A stretch of 20,368 bases of DNA, from positions 1 through 20,368 of the IMG/VR virus record IMGVR_UViG_3300027974_000202; one strand, written 5' to 3'. A program made the translations under genes and the position numbers. The DNA comes from a virus. The first letter of the stretch is position 1, and each line of letters starts with the position of its first letter. Positions 1 to 4,565 of the stretch are shown piece by piece. Below the pieces are notes generated by a model that saw only the letters and a list, made by a program, of their open reading frames with translations, made no database searches and was not told where the DNA came from.

Positions 1-1365
1 TTGGGATTATCACATTCCATGTTCAAACACATATTGGCATTGAACACTTACACTGAACCGTTTTTAAGCATGAGTGCCAGCGATCAGAAAGATATCATTG
101 AACAATTGCTGGGTATCACACTGCTGAGCGAGAAAGCAGAATTACTCAAAGACAAGATCAGAGTCAGCAAAGAAGACACAGCCATGGAGAATGCTCGTTT
201 GGAAGGTTTAAAGATGAGCAATGAGAAGATCAAAGAGACCATCAATTCATTGAGCAACAAAGAAAAAATTTGGAACACACAAAAAAATTTAGACGTTGAA
301 AAACTTAAAAAGTCCATCACAGAGTTGGAAGCAGTTAACATTGAACAAGAACTGGAGTCGCATCAACAGTTGGAAGAATGGACCAAATTCAACAATGAAC
401 TAAAACAATTACAAAAGGACAAGAGCAGTTTGGAAATAACACTGTTGCAATCAGACAAAACAGTCAAAAAAGTAGGACAGGATTTGGATAATTTGCATGA
501 CAACTCTTCTTGTTATGCATGTGGTCAGGAATTGCACAACGATAAATTTTGTGAAATACAATTGAAACTGGAAGAAGAGTATGGTGATGCTGTGAATTAC
601 AACATGAGCATTGTGGATGAAATTGCTGTGATAGAAGAAGCAGTCAAATTGCTGGGCGCACAAGCACAACGTCCTGATACATTTTACGACACCATCAAAG
701 AAGCCTATGAACACAGACAGTATTTGGAAACCTACAAGACCACATTGAAAAACAAAGAATTGGAACAGAATCCTTATGTGGATCAAATCACAGAGCTGAG
801 CACAGAAGCACTGCAAGAATTGGATTGGAGCGAAGTGAATCGTTTGCAAACACTCAAAGACCATCAAGAATTTTTATTAAAACTGTTGACCAACAAAGAC
901 AGTTTCATAAGAAAGAAGATCATAGATCAAAATTTGGCATTCTTAAACAACAGATTAACACACTATCTCACAGCACTGGGCTTGCCACACACAGTCACAT
1001 TCAAAAACGATTTGAGTGTGGAAATCACTCTATTGGGTCAGGATTTGGACTTTGATAATTTGAGCAGAGGTGAACGTAATAGATTGATATTGGGATTGAG
1101 CTTTGCTTTCCGCGATGTTTGGGAGAGTTTGTATCAGGACATCAATCTGTTGTTCATAGATGAATTGATAGATTCTGGTTTGGACACAGCAGGTGTGGAA
1201 TCATCCTTGGCCATATTGAAACGCATGAGCAGAGAACGAGGCAAGAGCATATATCTAATCAGTCACAAAGACGAATTAATGGGCAGAGTAAACAACACAT
1301 TAAAAGTAATCAAAGAAAATGGATTCACTTCCTACAGCAATGCTGTGGAAGTGCATGAAATTTAA
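1..1365 (+). CDS. 46: Recombination endonuclease subunit gp46 (SbcC/Rad50-like), 5' end missing
   Basis: ATPase subunit of the phage Mre11/Rad50-type complex (partner gp47), which resects DNA ends for recombination-dependent replication. The window cuts the gene: the frame is open from base 1 and 454 residues are visible, so the N-terminal Walker A part is missing and the TTG at base 1 need not be a start. Seen in the sequence: a long charged coiled coil on both sides of a zinc hook (C171-Y-A-C174); a C-terminal ABC signature LSRGER (354-359); Walker B NLLFIDE (382-388) followed by a D-loop DSGLD (391-395); and an H-loop histidine at 422 in ISHKDEL. This order is diagnostic of the Rad50/SbcC family, and gp46 is the T4-like member. 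The next gene starts 8 bases downstream behind an AAAAGGA ribosome site, so the two are probably co-transcribed. Confidence 0.93.
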   Translation: MGLSHSMFKHILALNTYTEPFLSMSASDQKDIIEQLLGITLLSEKAELLKDKIRVSKEDTAMENARLEGLKMSNEKIKETINSLSNKEKIWNTQKNLDVEKLKKSITELEAVNIEQELESHQQLEEWTKFNNELKQLQKDKSSLEITLLQSDKTVKKVGQDLDNLHDNSSCYACGQELHNDKFCEIQLKLEEEYGDAVNYNMSIVDEIAVIEEAVKLLGAQAQRPDTFYDTIKEAYEHRQYLETYKTTLKNKELEQNPYVDQITELSTEALQELDWSEVNRLQTLKDHQEFLLKLLTNKDSFIRKKIIDQNLAFLNNRLTHYLTALGLPHTVTFKNDLSVEITLLGQDLDFDNLSRGERNRLILGLSFAFRDVWESLYQDINLLFIDELIDSGLDTAGVESSLAILKRMSRERGKSIYLISHKDELMGRVNNTLKVIKENGFTSYSNAVEVHEI

Positions 1366-1373
1366 AAGGATTT

Positions 1374-1574
1374 ATGGACGACACACACGATCAGTTGACC
1401 AAGGCCTACATGAACTATTTCAAATACAATGAAAAGTTTGCCAAAAGACCCAGCCGTCAAAGCAAAATACATTCACGCAAATGGTTGAGTGAGATACGCA
1501 AACTCAGTCGCACTCGCCGAGCAGAGATTGTGCGTGAATACAACCAGCACAAAGACCGCACTCGCAAACAGTAG
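1374..1574 (+). CDS. Small very basic protein of unknown function
   Basis: 66 residues, strongly enriched in Arg, Lys and His (for example the stretch RKLSRTRRAEIVREYNQHKD), without cysteine or a membrane segment. The ATG lies 8 bases after the gp46 stop and has a well-placed AAAAGGA ribosome site, which supports it as a real gene rather than a chance frame. The composition suggests a nucleic-acid-binding or DNA-protein accessory role, and its position behind gp46 would fit replication or recombination. Both points are inference; I do not recognise a family. Confidence 0.65.
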   Translation: MDDTHDQLTKAYMNYFKYNEKFAKRPSRQSKIHSRKWLSEIRKLSRTRRAEIVREYNQHKDRTRKQ

Positions 1575-1622
1575 CACGGCGCAGCCGCTGCGGTAGACGC
1601 TACAGTTTGTACGAAGTACAAA
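1571..1622. repeat. Cluster of short perfect palindromes downstream of the small basic gene
   Basis: Starting at the stop codon of the upstream gene, GTAGC (1571-1575) pairs with GCTAC (1599-1603) and encloses CGCAG-CCG-CTGCG (1580-1592). It is followed directly by TTTGTAC-GAA-GTACAAA (1606-1622), a 7-bp stem with a GAA triloop. No long T tract follows within a few bases, although an A5-T9 stretch begins near 1635. It may act as a terminator or RNA-processing element between the gp46 transcript and the GIY-YIG gene. The rest of 1623-1738 is AT-rich and shows nothing further to me. Confidence 0.5.
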
Positions 1623-1738
1623 GCTGCGGCACAAAAATTTTTTTTCTCCTTTTGGTACCAAAATATTTCTGTCACTGCCAAAATATTCACAATATTCAAG
1701 ACTGCTGCAGAGAAAATCATGTCACAGTAAGTACCAGT

Positions 1739-2170
1739 ATGCCATGGATGTATCAAGACCAACCCATAGATTCTCTGCCGGAAGGCACAGTGGGATTTGT
1801 GTATCTGATCACCAATCTTGTCACAGGTCGCAAGTATGTGGGCAAGAAGCTGGCACAGTTCAAAAAATCTCGTCCGCCTCTCAAAGGTCGCAGCAACAGA
1901 CGTCGCAGTCTGGTGGAGAGTGATTGGAGAGACTATTGGGGCAGCAACGATGTGCTGATGATGGATGTGCAGCAGCAGGGCGAGGATCAGTTCACCCGAC
2001 AAATACTCTACATCTGTCGCAGTCGCGGCGTGATGGGCTATTTGGAGGCTCTGGAACAGTTTGAACGCAGAGTGCTGGAGTCGGATGAATACTACAATGG
2101 CATCATCAATGTGAGAATAGGCAGCAGCAATCTGCTGCGAGAAGAATTAAAAAGGCTCAAGGCAAAATGA
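1739..2170 (+). CDS. GIY-YIG superfamily nuclease-like protein
   Basis: 143 residues from the ATG at 1739. The frame is open further upstream to 1607, but that extension runs through the palindrome cluster and gives an unlikely Cys/Phe-rich peptide, so I chose the internal ATG; the ATG at 1748 is also possible. The two signature strands are visible: GFVYLIT (19-25, the GIY element) and KYVGKK (32-37, the YIG element). Next come an Arg/Lys-rich stretch (42-56), SDWRDYWGSN (61-70), a glutamate-rich helix around LEALEQFE (102-109) that could supply the metal-binding Glu, and N120 in EYYNG. The layout matches small single-domain GIY-YIG proteins of T4-like phages. Without a separate DNA-binding domain there is no evidence that it is a homing enzyme; a role in DNA processing or host DNA degradation is inference. 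No strong ribosome site is seen. Confidence 0.75.
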   Translation: MPWMYQDQPIDSLPEGTVGFVYLITNLVTGRKYVGKKLAQFKKSRPPLKGRSNRRRSLVESDWRDYWGSNDVLMMDVQQQGEDQFTRQILYICRSRGVMGYLEALEQFERRVLESDEYYNGIINVRIGSSNLLREELKRLKAK

Positions 2171-2414
2171 TAGCAACCAAATTGATTGTGAGATCCAGGA
2201 AATACGTCTTGAAAAGATGGTGAATCCTGTGTTGCAAACTGAGGCAAAAACGATGGTGCTCTGTGAAAAAGACACAACACCCACACTGATCAGTGGCTTG
2301 AACTGCTGATAGAGTGTTCCGTAGCAAATGAAGTCAGCCTGAGGGGGTATAGGGCTACCGCCCCGTGTAGTGATGGCTGTTCAAGATGGCGTGCTTATCT
2401 CGTATGACGTCACC

Positions 2415-2438
2415 ACTTCTCCCCGTTCTGGGAGAAGT
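2415..2438. terminator. Perfect 9-bp hairpin, possible bidirectional terminator
   Basis: ACTTCTCCC pairs with GGGAGAAGT around a CGTTCT loop. It is the strongest stem in the interval between two convergent transcription units. There is no T tract on either strand, so it is not a classical intrinsic terminator. It could pause polymerase or protect 3' ends. Confidence 0.35.
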
Positions 2439-2515
2439 ATGGATCCACTATCTGTATGAGCGAGCAGTTGCTTCGCAACTTGATTGATTCAAACAGTGAG
2501 AGCGCAGCGATCACT

Positions 2516-2535
2516 TGGACGAACTGGTTCGTCCA
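2516..2535 (-). terminator. Hairpin abutting the end of the leftward operon
   Basis: TGGACGAA pairs with TTCGTCCA around CTGG, an 8-bp perfect stem. Read on the minus strand it begins at the base after the TAG of the last small gene (2536-2538). This fits a 3'-end or terminator hairpin of the gp26-to-small-peptide transcript, although no U tract follows it. Confidence 0.4.
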
Positions 2536-2655
2536 CTACTTGATACGTGATTGATCTTTTCTGTTTGTGGTTTTATCAGTGTCGGAGTCCACAATATGCA
2601 AGGCCACCACTATTATCAGCAACAAGGTAGCAATGGTCAGTATGTGTTCTATCAT
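2536..2655 (-). CDS. Tiny single-pass membrane peptide (39 aa)
   Basis: Reading leftwards from the ATG at 2655, an AGAGGA ribosome site lies 7 bases upstream, which is strong support for so short a gene. The peptide begins MIEHIL, runs through a hydrophobic helix of about 17 residues (roughly 5-22: Ile, Leu, Val, Ala and Thr), and ends in a hydrophilic, charged tail with Asp, Lys, Arg and Asn (23-39). The predicted topology is a single membrane anchor with a short soluble tail. It is the last gene of the leftward operon and lies 18 bases after another small membrane peptide. The function is unknown. Size and shape would fit a lysis accessory, an exclusion factor or an enzyme-tethering peptide, and nothing in the sequence chooses among these. 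Confidence 0.6.
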   Translation of the reverse strand: MIEHILTIATLLLIIVVALHIVDSDTDKTTNRKDQSRIK

Positions 2656-2673
2656 GATGTTATCCTCTGTGGG

Positions 2674-2742
2674 TTAATCTTCGTTTCTGAATATTATGTA
2701 AGCAACCATCACAATCACAAAAATTCCCAAAATTATTTCCAT
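2674..2742 (-). CDS. Tiny hydrophobic peptide (22 aa)
   Basis: Leftward frame from the ATG at 2742 to the TAA at 2674-2676. It is almost entirely one hydrophobic helix (MEIILGIFVIVMVAYIIF) followed by the charged end RNED. It begins 10 bases after the stop of the HemD-like gene and ends 18 bases before the next membrane peptide, a spacing that suits an operon. No ribosome site is visible in front of it, so it may be translated by coupling or may be a chance frame. A longer in-frame version starting at 2895 overlaps the HemD-like gene in another frame and looks artificial. The function is unknown. Confidence 0.4.
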   Translation of the reverse strand: MEIILGIFVIVMVAYIIFRNED

Positions 2743-2752
2743 ATGGTTGATT

Positions 2753-3313
2753 TCAGTTGAGTGGATCGCTGGGATCAAACTGCAGCACTGTGTGCCACAA
2801 ATTTTTGTCCGCAGGTGCCGAAGGCACTGTGTACAAGGTGGTGCGAGGCCAAGATCTGGTTTGCAGCACAGTGAGCACCTGAGCACTGTACACATGTATG
2901 CTGTCGGGTTCTGAACTCAACAATTTTTCAATGTTGTGGTGATTCAACACACTGCGATGAGTCTGAATCGCAGTGACTCTGGCATCTTCAGCAAAATTTC
3001 TAGCGTGGTGGTCGCCGTGCAACCACGTGGTGTTGGTGTGGATCGTCACGTCCTCAGCTTTGAGTCTACAGCGTATGTGTTCAAAGCCACACAGTCTCAG
3101 ACGTTCTGCTGTGTGACGTCCCACACACTGAATGGGCTGAGTGAGCAGATCTGTGATGGCATGCTGATAGTGTTGCAGTGCTGCTGTGTGAGTGATCAGC
3201 AAGGGTTGAACCACAGCAGGTTCATGTGCCACTGGTTCAGTGGTGATACAAGGCCACCAATGGGCCTGGTCCGGTATGGTGTGATTCACGTTTGACTGTG
3301 TGTACACTCTCAT
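2753..3313 (-). CDS. hemD: Divergent uroporphyrinogen-III synthase (HemD)-like protein
   Basis: HemD closes and rearranges hydroxymethylbilane to uroporphyrinogen III, the common precursor of haem, sirohaem and cobalamin. The family is notoriously divergent, so the call rests on the ordered pattern rather than on a single motif: N-terminal strand MRVYTQSN; strand plus THTAA (41-45) where HemD has the TSxxA loop; CVGRHTAERLRLCGF (63-77), matching the family VGxxTAxxLxxxGF element; WLHGDHHARNF (97-107), matching the LRGxxxxxxL element; TAIQTHRS (114-121), matching the VYRT strand; and HVYSAQVLTVL (140-150), matching the second FTSxxxV element. At 186 residues it is shorter than usual (about 240-250). 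It is the third gene of the leftward operon headed by gp26, 71 bases after the gp51-like frame. No clear ribosome site precedes the ATG. An unrelated two-domain alpha/beta protein is the alternative. HemB elsewhere in the window raises my confidence. Confidence 0.55.
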   Translation of the reverse strand: MRVYTQSNVNHTIPDQAHWWPCITTEPVAHEPAVVQPLLITHTAALQHYQHAITDLLTQPIQCVGRHTAERLRLCGFEHIRCRLKAEDVTIHTNTTWLHGDHHARNFAEDARVTAIQTHRSVLNHHNIEKLLSSEPDSIHVYSAQVLTVLQTRSWPRTTLYTVPSAPADKNLWHTVLQFDPSDPLN

Positions 3314-3321
3314 CGTAAGAT

Positions 3322-3329
3322 TATTTACA
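3322..3329 (-). promoter_or_regulatory. Possible late promoter box TGTAAATA
   Basis: One mismatch from the T4 late consensus TATAAATA, reading leftwards and ending 8 bases before the ATG of the HemD-like gene. If used as in T4, transcription would begin only about two bases before the start codon. The box is weak and could be chance in AT-rich DNA. Confidence 0.25.
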
Positions 3330-3384
3330 CTGACCTTGGCACTATTAAAATATATTATTTGGTTTTTGGTGTCGTGCTGGGCGA

Positions 3385-3570
3385 TTAAAAGAATGGTAAT
3401 CCGCTTTTTTTGGTGGTTTCCAGATTGTCCTTGACGATTTTGCTGATGATTTCACGATCCTCCACAGCAAATGCAAACACATCATCCACTGTGACACTGC
3501 CACGCATGTACCAGCACAATCGCATCAATTCCAAGCGAAAGTTTTTGGTTTCATTCTCTAGGATATCCAC
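3385..3570 (-). CDS. Small gp51-like tail/hub assembly protein, probably expressed by -1 frameshift
   Basis: The 61 residues from a GTG at 3570 include LMRLCWYMRGSVTVDD and end in EIISKIVKDNLETTKKSGLPFF. This resembles, from memory, the small protein placed next to gp26 in marine T4-like phages and labelled gp51 or hub assembly factor. The start is poor: GTG with AAAGGAA directly against it, too close to serve as a ribosome site, and no ATG. The same frame is open upstream to 3615 and beyond, into the end of gp26, adding RIKILAKSLPEILKE in front. This suggests that the protein is made as an extension of gp26 by a -1 frameshift rather than on its own. Its role would be in tail or baseplate hub assembly, acting in the cytoplasm; the exact role is inference. 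Confidence 0.6.
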   Translation of the reverse strand: MDILENETKNFRLELMRLCWYMRGSVTVDDVFAFAVEDREIISKIVKDNLETTKKSGLPFF

Positions 3571-3608
3571 TTCCTTTAAAATTTCCGGCAGAGACTTGGC
3601 TAGGATCT

Positions 3609-4478
3609 TTATGCGAAAAAATTTGATTGATCAAAAGTCACAGGCACTTCAAACTCTTTGGGAGCTCCTGCCTTGATGTCTTCTTCTGTGCTGAGCACTC
3701 TCAGTGGCTTGATAGCAAATCTGTTGCGATTGCTGGTCACATGATCCACTATGCTGGTGTAAAAATTCTTGTCAGCCTTTTCGATGAACTCTGCAATGAA
3801 CTTGGGATCAGTCACTGTTTGACCTTCCACTTCCACGCTGCTCACTGTGTTGGCCACCAGTCTGATGGTGATCTCTGTGAGCTTCCTAAAGCTCTGATGA
3901 AACATGTTCACTTTGGTCTGTTCATCCAATTTGTCATCATTCACCACATTGAAAATTCTTTGTTCTTCAAATGTTTTGATGGCACCTTCGGTGAATTCTT
4001 TGTAGTTGAGCGGTTTCACTGTGATGCGCACTCCATCCACTGTGAGTTGTTCTTCAAACTTGGCCAGCAACAGATCATCCAACACTGTGCGTAGGTCCAT
4101 GGTGTAATCTTTCTTGATGGTGGTGTTGGGCACAGTGATATTGATGTCCAGCTTTTCACCATAGGTGGCCAATCTGATGGCAATCAGCACAGCATCTATG
4201 TCAATGCTGGGCATGAACCAAGCATTCTTGATGTTGGGCACACAGCTTTGTATCACATCCACAGTGGCCTGACCATTCATCAGTGCATCCGGAGTTTTGA
4301 AAGTCAACTCATCCTTGGCAGTCATGGCATACACTGCCAATTCACCTGTGACTGGCATGTCCAATGCGCCTGCAGGATAGTATTTGCCACGGCTGGGCAG
4401 TCTCAGATAGTTTTTGGGCTGTCTAAAATACTTCTGTAAAGGATTATTAACAGCTGATGGGTTTGTATTTTCTGGCAT
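3609..4478 (-). CDS. 26: T4 gp26-like baseplate hub / tail assembly protein
   Basis: 289 residues. The N-terminal half carries the conserved core of the T4 baseplate protein family (gp26 type): YFRQPKNYLRLPSRGKYYP (17-35), VTGELAVYAMTAKDE (43-57), then the most conserved block, TPDALMNGQATVDVIQSCVP (62-81), followed by DIDAVLIAIRLATYGE. The C-terminal half is helical and less conserved. The start is well supported by an ACGGAGG ribosome site 5 bases upstream of the ATG, with a perfect late promoter box 54 bases upstream. The gene is divergent from the probable tape measure gene. Its 3' end carries a T6C slippery run one codon before the stop, leading into the gp51-like frame. It has been annotated as a baseplate hub subunit. 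Pairing with a frameshifted extension beside the tape measure gene suggests it may instead act as a tail assembly chaperone; that is inference. Confidence 0.85.
   Translation of the reverse strand: MPENTNPSAVNNPLQKYFRQPKNYLRLPSRGKYYPAGALDMPVTGELAVYAMTAKDELTFKTPDALMNGQATVDVIQSCVPNIKNAWFMPSIDIDAVLIAIRLATYGEKLDINITVPNTTIKKDYTMDLRTVLDDLLLAKFEEQLTVDGVRITVKPLNYKEFTEGAIKTFEEQRIFNVVNDDKLDEQTKVNMFHQSFRKLTEITIRLVANTVSSVEVEGQTVTDPKFIAEFIEKADKNFYTSIVDHVTSNRNRFAIKPLRVLSTEEDIKAGAPKEFEVPVTFDQSNFFA
3615..3621 (-). promoter_or_regulatory. Candidate programmed -1 ribosomal frameshift site (T TTT TTC)
   Basis: On the minus strand the last codons of gp26 are TCA AAT TTT TTC GCA TAA. The heptamer T TTT TTC is in the exact X XXY YYZ register, so both ribosomal tRNAs can re-pair after slipping back one base. 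The -1 frame then reads TTT TTT CGC ATA AAG and stays open to the TAA at 3385-3387. The predicted products are 289 aa (unshifted) and 364 aa (288 residues of gp26 plus 76). I see no convincing downstream stem-loop or upstream stimulatory ribosome site. Confidence 0.6.
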
Positions 4479-4489
4479 TATTACCTCCG

Positions 4490-4497
4490 TATAAATA
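4490..4497 (+). promoter_or_regulatory. T4-type late promoter, perfect TATAAATA
   Basis: Exact match to the T4 late -10 element, reading rightwards towards the tape measure gene, whose ATG is 69 bases further on. The predicted start of transcription is about 4503. It lies within the leader of the divergent gp26 transcript. Confidence 0.7.
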
Positions 4498-4531
4498 AGT
4501 GTATAATTCGCATGTTTTTATAATATGTGTG

Positions 4532-4539
4532 TATTTATA
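4532..4539 (-). promoter_or_regulatory. T4-type late promoter, perfect TATAAATA on the minus strand
   Basis: TATTTATA on the plus strand reads TATAAATA leftwards, 54 bases upstream of the gp26-like ATG, and should drive the whole gp26 to small-peptide operon. The predicted start is about 4526. It faces the rightward late promoter at 4490-4497, so the two transcripts would overlap at their 5' ends. Confidence 0.7.
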
Positions 4540-4565
4540 ATCAGAATTAACTGGGTATTTAATTA

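Larger units (their letters stand above)
2171..2535. other. Gene-free interval with a series of hairpins between convergent genes
   Basis: About 365 bases between the GIY-YIG gene (+) and the last gene of the leftward operon (-). I find no supported coding frame on either strand. It holds GGGC-TACC-GCCC (2352-2363), a 9-bp stem at 2415-2438, AGTTGC-TTC-GCAACT (2466-2480), an imperfect AGTGA...TCACT stem (2495-2515) and an 8-bp stem at 2516-2535. The stems lie a few tens of bases apart. They could be a bidirectional termination region or a structured RNA; no known RNA family is recognised. Confidence 0.5.

Noticed and set aside
451-867. Minus-strand frame (138 aa) inside gp46
   Set aside because: Shadow of the gp46 coiled-coil codons; Phe/Cys/Ile-rich nonsense composition.
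1607-1738. Upstream extension of the GIY-YIG gene
   Set aside because: It would start inside a perfect hairpin and add a Cys/Phe-rich segment unlike the family's N-terminus.
1457-2002. Long minus-strand frame (181 aa) opposite the GIY-YIG gene
   Set aside because: Cys/His/Ala-rich sequence with no ribosome site. It mirrors the GIY-YIG gene and the palindrome cluster, and the plus-strand frame has clear family motifs.
2385-2540. Possible tRNA in the hairpin-rich interval
   Set aside because: The stems do not form a cloverleaf: no T-loop consensus, no acceptor stem pairing and no CCA.
2674-2895. 73-aa leftward frame ending in the hydrophobic 22-aa peptide
   Set aside because: Its first 51 residues overlap the HemD-like gene in another frame and are Cys-rich. 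Only the last 22 residues look real, so just the ATG at 2742 was kept.
2936-3295. Plus-strand frame (119 aa) opposite the HemD-like gene
   Set aside because: No ribosome site, Cys/Ser/Val-rich composition, and the opposite strand shows an ordered HemD-like pattern within an operon.
3627-4094. Plus-strand frame (155 aa) opposite gp26
   Set aside because: His/Cys/Phe-rich mirror of a strongly conserved family protein.
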